A stretch of 64,000 nt of DNA from Bacillus oleivorans (GCF_900207585.1 NZ_OAOP01000005.1:124001-188000); one strand, 5' to 3'; positions 45,485-54,436 are shown, numbered from the stretch's first letter. A program made the numbers and translations. Notes: generated by a model from the letters alone, not told the origin.

Positions 45485-46336
45485 TTGGAGCACTCAAGAT
45501 TTAATCAAGCGGCATGGGAAAATGTATTGCAATGGGAAAAGAAACTGCTCGGATATGAGGGTAACGATTTTGAAAAAACCTATGAACGATGGTTATATCA
45601 GGCTTTTGAAGCCCTTCCTGACCACTGGAAAGACCCCATTATCCATTCAATCGACCAGTGGATCTTCCACATCTATGCTCTCTTCCATGAAACATCCATC
45701 CAGAATGATGCAAAAGAACGTATATTGGCAACCGCAAAAGCATTTAATGAGCAAATTCAAGACTTTGAAGGCCTCAAGAACCTGCCTCTTTCTCAATTAA
45801 ATTATATTGCTGATAGAGAACAATCCAAACATAGGTTATATTCGATTATCCATGGCGGGTTAGCAGGAACAGGAAAATCAGTTTTTTCTTCGATGAGTAT
45901 ACCCGTGACTCTTATTAATAATATTCGGGTTGTCCAGCTGATGTCCTATATATATGGCTATGATTTATCTTCCCCGTATGAATTAATGACCTCTATAAAA
46001 GTATTCCATGCAGCCACTCTCCCGAAGCGGTATCAGGGTGAAGCGTGGTTATCCTTAAAAAGAGAATTACTAGAGCAGCAGAATTCCGCTTATTTTTACG
46101 ATGGAGAAGAACAAATCATCTCAAAGGAGTGGATTGAATTTGGGTTAGATGAATTAATTAAATTAGTTTCGATTCAACTTTTTCAGCCGAAAGAGGAAGG
46201 GAAGTTTCCGCTCCTCAGTGTAATATTTGGTGTGCAATTTCAATACAGCCTTTCGAAACGAGTAGCTGTTTTTGCCCATAAATATTATGTATATCGATAT
46301 TTGCTCGAGCACAAAAACAGATTAGACCACTCATAG
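45485..46336 (+). CDS. EcsC-family protein
   Basis: A 283-residue protein resembling EcsC, the third gene product of the B. subtilis ecs ABC-transporter operon, whose function is unknown. The family core is HGGLAGTGKSVFSSMSIP (about 124-141) followed by IRVVQLMSYIYGYDL (about 146-160), predicted amphipathic or membrane-associated helices. The phrase GLAGTGKS mimics a Walker A loop, but relatives do not keep the Lys and no Walker B follows. The start is TTG 45485 behind GGAGGG. No ABC-transporter genes are adjacent; a small acidic protein follows 100 bases later. Confidence 0.78.
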   Translation: MEHSRFNQAAWENVLQWEKKLLGYEGNDFEKTYERWLYQAFEALPDHWKDPIIHSIDQWIFHIYALFHETSIQNDAKERILATAKAFNEQIQDFEGLKNLPLSQLNYIADREQSKHRLYSIIHGGLAGTGKSVFSSMSIPVTLINNIRVVQLMSYIYGYDLSSPYELMTSIKVFHAATLPKRYQGEAWLSLKRELLEQQNSAYFYDGEEQIISKEWIEFGLDELIKLVSIQLFQPKEEGKFPLLSVIFGVQFQYSLSKRVAVFAHKYYVYRYLLEHKNRLDHS

Positions 46337-46436
46337 ATCAATGGAAAGCGATACCAATGATACTGTTTTTTACAATTCATTATTCCTTTTCGTTCGGACA
46401 AATTACAACTATAGTCCTTCGAAAGGAGCATTGAAA

Positions 46437-46604
46437 TTGAAAAAGGATCCTAACGAAAAGTTTTACTATGATGAAGAGGCTGTAAATGAAGTAAGTGATC
46501 AAATTATGGGAGCCTACGCGTCAGGTGTAATTGACAATCCGAAAGCACAAGCTAACATGTATAATGATCAGCCTCACGATGAGGCAGAAGACTTCGAATA
46601 TTAG
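46437..46604 (+). CDS. Small acidic hypothetical protein
   Basis: A 55-residue soluble, strongly acidic protein ([16 protein letters not shown]...) with no Cys and no membrane helix. AAAGGAG lies eight bases before TTG 46437, which decides the start; the reading frame is open upstream but lacks a signal there. It is somewhat like short DUF4025-type Bacillus proteins ([15 protein letters not shown]), but I am not sure. It follows the EcsC-family gene and precedes ald, whose promoter lies about 100 bases after its stop. Confidence 0.65.
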   Translation: MKKDPNEKFYYDEEAVNEVSDQIMGAYASGVIDNPKAQANMYNDQPHDEAEDFEY

Positions 46605-46701
46605 GAGGACGATCGAATTAGATCGCCTCTATTTTAATTTTATAATACAGTCGAACTGGCGCTTGTTCTTTTTTAAATTTGTAAGGGTTTTCATGAAAAT
46701 G

Positions 46702-46730
46702 TGGACAAACATTATTTTCCTTTCTATTAT
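46702..46730 (+). promoter_or_regulatory. Sigma-A promoter of ald
   Basis: TGGACA, a 17-base spacer and TATTAT (both 5/6 of consensus) lie 64 bases before the ald ATG. Confidence 0.72.
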
Positions 46731-46794
46731 AAAGTGGTATGATGAAATCAAAATAACTCAAATATTCCCACAGAATGCAGGAGGTAAAGGAATC

Positions 46795-47907
46795 ATGCGT
46801 ATTGGTGTTCCTAGAGAAATAAAAAATAATGAAAATCGAGTGGCTCTTACACCAGCTGGTGCTTTCCACTTAGTAGAAAATGGACATGAGGTTTTCGTTG
46901 AAACGAATGCCGGTGCAGGCTCAGGCTTTTTAGATGATGAATATGTACAAGCCGGTGCAAGAATTGTGAACACTGCCGAAGAGGCATGGTCATATGATAT
47001 GGTGATGAAAGTAAAAGAACCGCTTCCTAGTGAATATGTGTATTTTAGGGAAGGCCTGATTTTATTTACGTACTTACATTTAGCTGCTGAACCGGAGCTA
47101 ACTAAGGCACTAACTGAACAGAAAGTAATCGGAATTGCTTATGAAACGGTCCAGCTTCCAAACCGTTCTCTTCCATTATTAACACCAATGAGTGAAGTTG
47201 CTGGAAGAATGGCTACGCAAATCGGTGCTCAATTTTTAGAAAAAGTAAATGGCGGAAGAGGTATTTTACTATCTGGTGTACCTGGGGTTTCACGCGGTAA
47301 AGTTACGATTGTAGGTGGTGGGGTTGCAGGTACAAATGCTGCAAAAATGGCAGTGGGACTCGGAGCCCAGGTTACGATTTTAGATATTAGCCCAGATCGA
47401 TTAAGAGAATTGGATGATATTTTCGGAAACAGTATTACAACCCTTATGTCTAATCCTTTCAATATTGCAGAGGCAGTTCAAGAAGCAGACTTAGTGATAG
47501 GAGCTGTTTTAATTCCTGGTGCAAAAGCACCAAGATTGGTCAGTGAGGAAATGGTGAAATCGATGAAAGAGGGAAGCGTTATTGTGGATGTAGCCATTGA
47601 TCAAGGTGGTATCTTTGAAACAACTGACCGCATTACCACGCACGATGACCCAACCTATACGAAACATGGTGTCGTCCACTATGCAGTAGCTAATATTCCA
47701 GGAGCAGTCCCAAGAACTTCAACGATTGCCCTTACGAATGTGACAGTGCCTTATGCGATTCAAATTGCAAACAAAGGGTACCAGCGCGCATGTCTGGATA
47801 ATGAAGCACTATTTAAGGGGATTAATACTTTAAATGGCTATGTAACATACAAGGCTGTTGCGGACTCTCTAGGCTTAGAATATAAAGATGCGAAAGAATT
47901 GTTGTAA
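46795..47907 (+). CDS. ald: Alanine dehydrogenase
   Basis: NAD-dependent oxidation of L-alanine to pyruvate and ammonia, needed for alanine use and normal sporulation in B. subtilis. It has 370 residues: the start [20 protein letters not shown], the substrate Lys in MKVKEP (about 74) and His in YLHLAAEP (about 95), then a Rossmann domain with [14 protein letters not shown] (about 171-184). It is slightly shorter than the B. subtilis enzyme as recalled (378). ATG 46795 follows AGGAGG; the much longer reading from 46531 runs through the promoter and is rejected. Confidence 0.96.
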   Translation: MRIGVPREIKNNENRVALTPAGAFHLVENGHEVFVETNAGAGSGFLDDEYVQAGARIVNTAEEAWSYDMVMKVKEPLPSEYVYFREGLILFTYLHLAAEPELTKALTEQKVIGIAYETVQLPNRSLPLLTPMSEVAGRMATQIGAQFLEKVNGGRGILLSGVPGVSRGKVTIVGGGVAGTNAAKMAVGLGAQVTILDISPDRLRELDDIFGNSITTLMSNPFNIAEAVQEADLVIGAVLIPGAKAPRLVSEEMVKSMKEGSVIVDVAIDQGGIFETTDRITTHDDPTYTKHGVVHYAVANIPGAVPRTSTIALTNVTVPYAIQIANKGYQRACLDNEALFKGINTLNGYVTYKAVADSLGLEYKDAKELL

Positions 47908-47913
47908 ATAATG

Positions 47914-47946
47914 AAAGGGTTGAGTGAAAAGCACTCGACCCTTTTT
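47914..47946 (+). terminator. Bidirectional terminator of ald and the M24 peptidase gene
   Basis: AAAGGGTTGAGTG and CACTCGACCCTTT pair (one mismatch) around AAAAG, with A/T runs outside. Confidence 0.9.
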
Positions 47947-47948
47947 CA

Positions 47949-49046
47949 TTAGATTATTATTTGTAATTCCTTCGGATATTTAGTAAGAACTAATGGTTCG
48001 TTAGCAGTGACGACAATATCATCTTCAATCCGAACACCTGCCACATTAGGCACATAAATTCCAGGTTCAATCGTAAAGCACATACCTTTTTCCAGGGGTA
48101 CTTGATTATGGCCTGTTAAGGATGGAAATTCATGAACACTTAATCCCAGGCCATGGCCCAATCTATGCGGAAAATAGGCGCTATAACCTGCATCCTTTAT
48201 GTAATTGCGGGCGATGTTATCGATATCAGCACAGGTTTTTCCAATTCGGCAAGCTTCGATTGCTTTCATCTCAGCGTTTTTTACAGTTTCATAAATTTTG
48301 GCCTGTTCCTCACTAATGTCACCGAATGCTACGGTTCTAGTTATATCTGAGCAGTATCCTTCAAAAATAACTCCTAGGTCAAACAAAACCAGATCTCCTT
48401 TTTTAACCTTGGCAGCTCCAGGTGTGCCATGTGGAGAAGCCGCATTAGGACCAGCTAAGACCATTGTAGAGAAGGACATTTCACGAACACCTTTTTTCTT
48501 AACCTCATACTCTATTTCGGCAATCACTTCCATTTCTGTGATCCCCTCACGAAGTGTTTTTACACCAACTTCTACTGCAAAATCAGCTAATTCACAAGCT
48601 TTTTGGATTTTTTTAATTTCCTCTTCATCTTTTACCATGCGCAGCATTTGAAGTTTATCTTCGAGAGAAACCCATTTTGTTTCTGGAAATGCCTTTAGAA
48701 GACTTTCAAACCGTAATACATGGAGATGTTCTTTCTCAAGTGCAACTACAGCAAACTGACTGCTTCTCTTTTTAATTTCATTGCTTAACAGTTCCATGGA
48801 GTCATCTGTATCCAAATAGCCGATCACTTCAGCATGGGGGGCAGCATTTTTTGCATCATGGACTTCCATAGCAGGGCATAGAAGGATTGGCTGTTGGTTT
48901 TTAAAGCTAACATAGGCTAATAAACGTTCATGCGGTTCACTATAATAACCAGACAAGTAAAAAACATTATACTTTGAAGTTGCAATGGATACGTCGACAT
49001 TTGACTCATTCATCCACGCTTGTAAAGCTTCATTTTTTGCATTCAT
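47949..49046 (-). CDS. M24-family aminopeptidase (Xaa-Pro peptidase type)
   Basis: Metallopeptidase with the pita-bread fold that cleaves next to proline in dipeptides or peptides. It has 365 residues: a creatinase N-domain (about 5-135) and a catalytic domain with five metal ligands in FDLGV (Asp), CSDITRT (Asp), HRLGHGLG (His), TIEPGIY (Glu) and VRIEDD (Glu). The ligands are complete, so it should be active. The size is near B. subtilis YkvY/PapB and below PepQ-type prolidases. GGAGGGAAAAGAG precedes ATG 49046. Convergent with ald. Confidence 0.9.
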   Translation of the reverse strand: MNAKNEALQAWMNESNVDVSIATSKYNVFYLSGYYSEPHERLLAYVSFKNQQPILLCPAMEVHDAKNAAPHAEVIGYLDTDDSMELLSNEIKKRSSQFAVVALEKEHLHVLRFESLLKAFPETKWVSLEDKLQMLRMVKDEEEIKKIQKACELADFAVEVGVKTLREGITEMEVIAEIEYEVKKKGVREMSFSTMVLAGPNAASPHGTPGAAKVKKGDLVLFDLGVIFEGYCSDITRTVAFGDISEEQAKIYETVKNAEMKAIEACRIGKTCADIDNIARNYIKDAGYSAYFPHRLGHGLGLSVHEFPSLTGHNQVPLEKGMCFTIEPGIYVPNVAGVRIEDDIVVTANEPLVLTKYPKELQIII

Positions 49047-49204
49047 CTCTTTTCCCTCCTATTATAAAGATTATCAATAGTTTTCGATAAAGTAAATCAG
49101 CTGTTATTCTCTGGATTCGATTAGGAAAAACTGGAGAAAAGCAGGAAAACAAGAATCATTTGGTGAAAGAAATTATGGAGATATAAAAGAAGGGAGAAAA
49201 AATC

Positions 49205-49885
49205 ATGAAGGTTTCGTATCATGGACACGCGGTTGTTAAAGTTGATGCAGATGAAAAAGTGATTTTAATCGACCCATTTATTAACGGGAATGGTCTAACA
49301 GATCTAAATGTAGAAAACGAAGCACCTGATGTCATATTGCTAACACATGGTCACGGAGACCACATTGGCGATACCGTGGAACTGGCTAAAAAGAAAAATG
49401 CTCTTGTTATCGCGAATAATGAAATCGCCAATTACTTAAGCTGGCAAGGTTTGAATGTGCATGCCATGCATATCGGCGGCAAGTATCAGTTTGATTTCGG
49501 AACAGTTATGCTTACCCAGGCTTTCCATGGATCGGCGATGATAACTGAAGATCAGCAGATTATTTATTTGGGTATGCCTGCAGGAATTCTTTTAACCATA
49601 AAAGGAAAGACCATATATCATGCAGGGGACACGGGTCTTTTCTCTGATATGAAGTTAATCGGGGAACGTCATCCAATTGATCTTGCCTTTCTTCCGATTG
49701 GTGACAACTTTACAATGGGACCTGAGGATGCAGCTTATGCGGCAGAGTTATTAAAGGCAAAAATGGCAGTACCGATTCACTACAATACGTTCCCGCCTAT
49801 TAAGCAAGATCCTTATGCATTTGTTAAATTATTAAAAGATAAAAATGGGTTGGTTATGAACCCTGGTGATTCGATAGAATTATAA
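49205..49885 (+). CDS. ytkL: Metallo-beta-lactamase-fold hydrolase YtkL (UPF0173)
   Basis: A 226-residue UPF0173 protein with the zinc motif HGHGDH (about 47-52), further ligands in FHGSAMI, HAGDTG (about 139-144) and the final His in PIHYNTFPP (about 196-204). It probably hydrolyses an ester or phosphoester, but the substrate is unknown. AAGGGAGAAAAAATC precedes the ATG. It forms a unit with the small membrane protein 56 bases downstream. Confidence 0.93.
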   Translation: MKVSYHGHAVVKVDADEKVILIDPFINGNGLTDLNVENEAPDVILLTHGHGDHIGDTVELAKKKNALVIANNEIANYLSWQGLNVHAMHIGGKYQFDFGTVMLTQAFHGSAMITEDQQIIYLGMPAGILLTIKGKTIYHAGDTGLFSDMKLIGERHPIDLAFLPIGDNFTMGPEDAAYAAELLKAKMAVPIHYNTFPPIKQDPYAFVKLLKDKNGLVMNPGDSIEL

Positions 49886-49941
49886 ACTTCTACCCTGCTC
49901 CTTGTCCGCATAGAATATAAAGAAAAAGGAGGAGGGGGATC

Positions 49942-50193
49942 ATGAAAAACCGCTATTTACTGCAGCTTTTATTATGTGGCGTGATGCTGTATTATGCGAT
50001 CCCGCGCTTAGATGTGTATGCAAGCGGAGCCGAAGGGATTTTTGCCATCAGCTGGGTGGTCTTTGCCCTTTTGGTTCTGTCAGGCAGTTTACTTGGGTTA
50101 CTGTATTCGCCAAAAACGGATTTAAGGCAAAAAAAGGCTGATCAGCATTCAAATAAAATCACAAAAAAGAAATCAGTCCGGTCGTATTCTTAG
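49942..50193 (+). CDS. Small two-helix membrane protein
   Basis: An 83-residue protein with hydrophobic segments at about 6-22 and 34-56 and a basic, Lys-rich C-terminus. It has no cysteines and no family I can name. The positive-inside rule puts both ends in the cytoplasm. AAAGGAGGAGGGGG lies just before the ATG. It sits between ytkL and ytoI, and its stop codon is followed at once by a terminator. Function unknown. Confidence 0.72.
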   Translation: MKNRYLLQLLLCGVMLYYAIPRLDVYASGAEGIFAISWVVFALLVLSGSLLGLLYSPKTDLRQKKADQHSNKITKKKSVRSYS

Positions 50194-50194
50194 T

Positions 50195-50226
50195 ACTCCT
50201 CGTAAAATGAGGAGTTTTACTTTTTT
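50195..50226 (+). terminator. Terminator of ytkL and the small membrane protein gene
   Basis: ACTCCTC and GAGGAGT pair around GTAAAAT and are followed by TTTTACTTTTTT. Confidence 0.82.
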
Positions 50227-50347
50227 GGTAAAAACCTAATTACTGCCGAACTACTGGAAAGTTTCGTTCCTAAGTTTAAAAACTAAATTGAATCAGCTGC
50301 TGGTAAATTCTATAATAAGCATAAGGAAACGATAGTAGGTGAAGCGG

Positions 50348-51652
50348 TTGTTAACGAAGCACGAGCAAATTTTACAATATATACAAGATCTTCCCGTAGG
50401 AGAGAAAATTTCGGTACGTAAAATAGCAAAAGATTTAAAGGTAAGTGAGGGTACAGCTTATCGGGCGATTAAGGATGCTGAAAATCAGGGAATTGTCAGC
50501 ACAATTGAACGGGTTGGTACAATTCGGATTGAAAAAAAGAAAAAAGAGAATATTGAAAGGCTGACCTTTGCGGAAGTCGTCAATATCGTTGATGGACAAG
50601 TCTTAGGCGGGAAAGCGGGATTACATAAAACATTAACAAAGTTTGTTATTGGCGCTATGAAGCTTGAAGCGATGATGCGCTATACGGGTGCTGGTAATTT
50701 ACTGATTGTCGGAAATAGGGTAAAAGCACATGAACTTGCTTTAAAAGCAGGAGCTGCGGTTCTCGTTACAGGCGGATTTGATACGGAAGAAAGTGTAAAA
50801 AAATTAGCAGATGAACTAGAACTTCCTGTCATTTCTACTAGTTATGATACTTTTACTGTTGCCTCTATGATTAATCGTGCCATCTACGATCAATTAATCA
50901 AAAAGGAAATTTTAACAGTTGAAGATATACTGACGCCATTAGATGAAACGTATTATCTGCATGTGGAAGACCGGGTGTCGGAATGGCATGCAAATAATCA
51001 AACCTCCCTCCACAGCCGATTTCCTGTTGTAGACGATCAAAGAAGAGTAGTTGGGGTGGTGACAGCCAAGGATGTCATCGGAAAGGATCCAATAATCTTA
51101 ATCGAAAAGATTATGACCAAGCACCCGATGACAACAAATATAAAAACGAGTGTGGCATCTGTCGCCCATACAATGATCTGGGAAGGGATTGAAATGCTTC
51201 CCATCGTCGATGATTATCACAAGCTCGTCGGGATAATTAGCCGTCAGGATGTATTAAAAGCCCTCCAAGTCACACAGAGACAGCCTCAGGTCGGAGAAAC
51301 GATCGAAGATTTAATTGGGAGCCGCTTTCATGTGGTGAAAGATCAAGAATTATATCAATTTGAAGTAACACCGCAAATGACCAATTCACTTGGGACCGTC
51401 TCTTATGGTGTTTTTACATCGATTGTGACGGAAAGTGCCAATAGGGTTTTAAAAAATAGCAAAAAAAGCGACCTCGTCGTCGAAAATATGACTCTCTATT
51501 TCTTAAAGCCGATTCAGCTTGATAGTGTATTAACTATTACTCCTAAAGTATTGGAATCGGGAAGAAAATTTGGGAAAGTGGATATCGAAGTATTTAATGA
51601 AGGAGTTTTAGTTGGAAAGGCCCTGCTCATGTGTCAGCTGATTGATCGGTAA
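50348..51652 (+). CDS. ytoI: Multidomain regulator YtoI (HTH, DRTGG, CBS pair, hotdog)
   Basis: A 434-residue protein with four parts: a GntR/DeoR-like winged helix (about 1-60, ISVRKIAKDLKVSEGTAYRAI), a DRTGG domain (about 70-175), a CBS pair (about 180-305) and a hotdog thioesterase-like fold (about 320-434). It probably binds an adenine nucleotide and an acyl-CoA-like ligand, but no role is established. TTG 50348 is chosen (MLTKHEQILQYI, as MATKHEQIL in B. subtilis) because GTG 50339 lies inside the AGGTGA ribosome binding site. Confidence 0.9.
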   Translation: MLTKHEQILQYIQDLPVGEKISVRKIAKDLKVSEGTAYRAIKDAENQGIVSTIERVGTIRIEKKKKENIERLTFAEVVNIVDGQVLGGKAGLHKTLTKFVIGAMKLEAMMRYTGAGNLLIVGNRVKAHELALKAGAAVLVTGGFDTEESVKKLADELELPVISTSYDTFTVASMINRAIYDQLIKKEILTVEDILTPLDETYYLHVEDRVSEWHANNQTSLHSRFPVVDDQRRVVGVVTAKDVIGKDPIILIEKIMTKHPMTTNIKTSVASVAHTMIWEGIEMLPIVDDYHKLVGIISRQDVLKALQVTQRQPQVGETIEDLIGSRFHVVKDQELYQFEVTPQMTNSLGTVSYGVFTSIVTESANRVLKNSKKSDLVVENMTLYFLKPIQLDSVLTITPKVLESGRKFGKVDIEVFNEGVLVGKALLMCQLIDR

Positions 51653-51667
51653 TATAATAATTAAAAA

Positions 51668-51942
51668 GGCTGTTTTCGCATAAATTGGTTTTTTAATGGA
51701 GCCAAACATGTCCGTTCCATTTCGCTCCAGACACAAGATTCCCCGGGGAGGTGGCCTGAGCCTCCTCGGCTTTGCCTGCAGGGTCTAGAGGCCTCACTCT
51801 TCTTCCCGCAGGACAAGGAAGGCTTCGGCAGCATAAACATCGCACGAAGAAAATGCGAATGCATTTTATGAGGACTCAAGTGTCTTCAGCTACATTCTTT
51901 AAATAATATATTCAGGTAGCAAAAATCTTTTCGAAAACAGCC
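51668..51942. mobile_element. MITE-like inverted-repeat element, 275 bp
   Basis: Perfect 11-base terminal repeats GGCTGTTTTCG / CGAAAACAGCC at 51668-51678 and 51932-51942. Inside is a GC-rich core (51743-51789, GGGGAGGTGG, GAGCCTCCTCGGC, GCAGGGTCT) closely like that of the element at 35636-35810, flanked by a sequence with no useful reading frame. It was probably moved by a transposase acting in trans, or is a structured RNA element. Confidence 0.75.
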
Positions 51943-51944
51943 AT

Positions 51945-51979
51945 TAAAAAAGAAGCTTCTGTTTCTGAAGCTTCTTTTA
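51945..51979 (-). terminator. Terminator of ytpI
   Basis: AAAGAAGCTTC and GAAGCTTCTTT pair around TGTTTCT; the T-run on the minus strand comes from the A-run at 51945-51950. Confidence 0.85.
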
Positions 51980-51991
51980 GGGAAACATTTT

Positions 51992-52297
51992 TTACTTTTG
52001 AAGCTGCTCTGCTTCTTTAATAGCAAGCGGCAGATAATATTTATACATTTTATAACCGCCAATAATTGATAACAAACCGACGATTAAAAAGATTGCGGCA
52101 ATCACATAAGTAACTGTCTCTTTGGGATAGAGGAATACCTGATTGATCCCAAATAGAAGTACAAACGAACCAAGGCAAATGCTGCTTTTCCCAGAGATCC
52201 ATTTTTTCTCAATCGGACGCTGGCTCCGGACTTGTTTCACCTTAAAATAAACATAAAAAGCTAATGCAAAAATAATTAAAATGACCAATACAGGCAT
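51992..52297 (-). CDS. ytpI: YtpI-family membrane protein
   Basis: A 101-residue integral membrane protein with three predicted helices (about 2-18, 38-57 and 63-83) and basic loops (KVKQVRSQRPIEKKW). It belongs to the YtpI family of unknown function and keeps the B. subtilis neighbourhood between ytoI and nrnA. The start ATG 52297 follows TTAGGAGG on the minus strand. Divergent from nrnA and transcribed alone. Confidence 0.85.
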   Translation of the reverse strand: MPVLVILIIFALAFYVYFKVKQVRSQRPIEKKWISGKSSICLGSFVLLFGINQVFLYPKETVTYVIAAIFLIVGLLSIIGGYKMYKYYLPLAIKEAEQLQK

Positions 52298-52425
52298 TTT
52301 GTATAAACCTCCTAACCTAAAGCTGCACTTTTATTTTACATGTGCCGGAAATAAGAATGCAATGAATAGAAGGTTTTTATCGACAAATTTTTGAACAAGC
52401 TGTGAAAATAAAGGGGGACTTATTC

Positions 52426-53388
52426 GTGATTGACAAAATCTTGGATGCCATCGAAAAATATGAAACCATTGTTATACATCGCCATGTACGGCCAGACCCG
52501 GATGCATACGGATCACAAGGTGGATTAGCTGAGATTTTGAAAGCAAGCTATCCAGATAAAAAGGTGTATACGGTTGGGGATGATGAGCCAACTCTTCATT
52601 TTCTGAGGCAGATGGACATCATAAATGATGACATTTACAAAAACTCACTAGTGATCGTTTGTGATACGGCTAATACCGAAAGAGTAAGTGACCAGCGATA
52701 TTCAACAGGTGACATGCTTATAAAAATTGATCACCATCCGAATGAGGATCCATACGGAGATATCATGTGGGTCGATACCACTGCCAGTTCGGTCAGTGAA
52801 ATGATCTATGAATTTTATATAACAGCACAAGAACATGGATTGAAGATGACAGATGAAGCAGCAAGATTACTTTATGCAGGGATTGTTGGCGATACAGGTA
52901 GATTTCTTTATCCCAGCACAACCGAAAAGACATTTGCTTATGCAAGTGAGCTAATTCATTATTCTTTCTCACGAACCAATCTTTATAATCAGCTCTATGA
53001 AACCCCGTTAAAAGTTGTGAAGCTTCAGGGGTTTATTCTCCAAGAATTTGAGCTATTAGATTACGGGGCAGCATCGATTCAAATCTCAAAAGAGACACTG
53101 AAAAAATTCGATTTAACTCCAGCAGAAGCATCAAGCCTGGTAAGCTCTTTAGGAAATATTGCTGGAATCGTTGCCTGGGTATTTTTTATTGAAGAAGAGG
53201 ACCAAATTAGAGTCCGTTTCCGGTCAAAGGGACCAGTTATCAATAGCATTGCCAAAAAATACAACGGCGGCGGTCATCCATTAGCAGCAGGTGCATCGAT
53301 TTATAGCTGGGAAGCCGCTGAATTAGTCCTGCATGATTTGCTTTTGGCCTGCAAAATTTATGCGAAAACAGAACAAATCACTGATTAA
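52426..53388 (+). CDS. nrnA: DHH-DHHA1 nanoRNase / pAp phosphatase NrnA
   Basis: Degrades 2-5-nt RNA and dephosphorylates 3'-phosphoadenosine 5'-phosphate. It has 320 residues. The DHH domain includes HRHVRPDPDAYGS (about 18-30), VCDTAN (about 79-84) and KIDHHPNED (about 104-112); the DHHA1 domain has RVRFRSKGPVINSIA and GGGHPLAAGA (about 283-292). GTG 52426 follows AAGGGGG; the in-frame GTG at 52402 is rejected because that ribosome binding site lies between the two. Confidence 0.95.
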   Translation: MIDKILDAIEKYETIVIHRHVRPDPDAYGSQGGLAEILKASYPDKKVYTVGDDEPTLHFLRQMDIINDDIYKNSLVIVCDTANTERVSDQRYSTGDMLIKIDHHPNEDPYGDIMWVDTTASSVSEMIYEFYITAQEHGLKMTDEAARLLYAGIVGDTGRFLYPSTTEKTFAYASELIHYSFSRTNLYNQLYETPLKVVKLQGFILQEFELLDYGAASIQISKETLKKFDLTPAEASSLVSSLGNIAGIVAWVFFIEEEDQIRVRFRSKGPVINSIAKKYNGGGHPLAAGASIYSWEAAELVLHDLLLACKIYAKTEQITD

Positions 53389-53394
53389 AAATGA

Positions 53395-53433
53395 AGGGGT
53401 CTGCCCCCACAAAATTTTGTGAGACAGACCCTT
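53395..53433. repeat. Double hairpin after nrnA, terminator-like intergenic repeat
   Basis: AAGGGGTCTG pairs with CAGACCCTTT; inside it CACAAAATTTTGTG forms a second perfect palindrome. It follows the nrnA stop by six bases and faces the end of ytrI, so it may terminate both. Hairpins with this GGGTCTG...CAGACCC form recur between genes of many Bacillus species, as far as I recall. Confidence 0.7.
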
Positions 53434-53439
53434 TAATTA

Positions 53440-53940
53440 TTATGCAAGGTCAATGGTTACTTCAATATAAAGCGTTGTGTATAAAAACAGTTGATTTAAA
53501 TGAAGCTTGTATTTTTTATTATCGACTTGGAATACCTTGGTTTCGATTGCTTTTTTTAAGAGGTCTTTGCTTTCGTATACCGTCCCCAGTTTTTTAGCCT
53601 TTAACACATTTAAATGTTCCTCAAGCAAACTGATGATTTTCTTTTCCTGGAGCGGGGATAAATCTAGCTTTTTATTACTGATCAGTTTAATTTCAATCTC
53701 TTCTACGGTTAATTCTTTCTCTAGTTCTTCATTCGCTTTTTGGTATTCTCCTTGCCAGTATTCTAAATTATCATTTAGTTTTTCAATTTTAGCGGTCTGT
53801 TCTTCAATAATGATTGATTGCCTTTCTTGGATCGTACCGAACATATAGAGAAAAACCATCCAGCTGATGACTCCGCCTAATGCCATTCCGCCGAGAAACC
53901 GCTGCCACGAAGGAATCCGATAAAAGGGAGGGATCCTCAT
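53440..53940 (-). CDS. ytrI: Sporulation membrane protein YtrI
   Basis: A 166-residue membrane protein required for full sporulation in B. subtilis. One membrane helix lies at about 17-35 (FLGGMALGGVISWMVFLYMF), then a coiled coil (about 40-78) and a mixed C-terminal domain, probably outside the cell membrane of the mother cell. ATG 53940 overlaps the ytrH stop as ATGA; the longer reading from 54000 lies inside ytrH and is rejected. AAGGGG is nine bases upstream. Confidence 0.88.
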   Translation of the reverse strand: MRIPPFYRIPSWQRFLGGMALGGVISWMVFLYMFGTIQERQSIIIEEQTAKIEKLNDNLEYWQGEYQKANEELEKELTVEEIEIKLISNKKLDLSPLQEKKIISLLEEHLNVLKAKKLGTVYESKDLLKKAIETKVFQVDNKKYKLHLNQLFLYTTLYIEVTIDLA

Positions 53941-54275
53941 CCTTTGATTTCCCCTTGTGTGAGCCATGTGATTAAAGAAAAGCCAACCTGAGCCCCCCAT
54001 AGGGCTGACAGGATAAAAAGAAACTGTTTGAATAAAACCTTTGTATCCCCGTCCATCAATCCTTTTTCCAAACTATACACGGTATCAAATGTTCCGCCGA
54101 TGGCAGCGATAATCGCCCATATCCGCAAATTAGCCGAGAGTTCATAGGTTTCAGTAAGCATTGGTTTATTGGTCATAAATGCTGCAAATCCGCCCAAAAT
54201 TGAACCTCCAACAATAACCCCAAAGGCAATGAAAAACGCTTTAAATATAGAAAAGAAAAAAGTTTCCTGCAGCAT
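53937..54275 (-). CDS. ytrH: Sporulation membrane protein YtrH
   Basis: A 112-residue protein with three hydrophobic segments (about 8-32, 49-66 and 82-104) and no known catalytic motif. It belongs to the mother-cell sigma-E regulon in B. subtilis, where ytrH and ytrI are co-transcribed and needed for spore formation. Here the pair overlaps by four bases and has a sigma-E-like promoter at 54323-54351. CAGGAGTGG lies before ATG 54275. Confidence 0.9.
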   Translation of the reverse strand: MLQETFFFSIFKAFFIAFGVIVGGSILGGFAAFMTNKPMLTETYELSANLRIWAIIAAIGGTFDTVYSLEKGLMDGDTKVLFKQFLFILSALWGAQVGFSLITWLTQGEIKG

Positions 54276-54322
54276 TTAACCACTCCTGTCTCACTAGGTA
54301 AGAGTAAATTCCTATTCTATAC

Positions 54323-54351
54323 ATCTTATGGGGCAAGCCCGCTTAATATGA
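54323..54351 (-). promoter_or_regulatory. Sigma-E-type mother-cell promoter of ytrHI
   Basis: On the minus strand TCATATT, a 14-base spacer and CATAAGAT. The B. subtilis sigma-E consensus is KMATATT-N13-15-CATACANT, so the -35 is perfect and the -10 misses two bases. It lies about 50 bases before ytrH. Confidence 0.72.
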
Positions 54352-54436
54352 ATTGGCATGTTTTCAATTGTCCGAAAGGAAGGATATAATGGAAAATAAG
54401 TACAATCGAACGGTAAATAACAAGAGGAGTGGAAAT

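Noticed and set aside
45850-45880. Walker A loop (GLAGTGKS) in the EcsC-family protein
   Set aside because: It fits GxxxxGKS by letter, but EcsC proteins do not keep the lysine there and no Walker B or other NTPase motif follows.
46531-46794. N-terminal extension of alanine dehydrogenase
   Set aside because: It crosses the ald promoter and lacks a ribosome binding site; the enzyme starts at ATG 46795.
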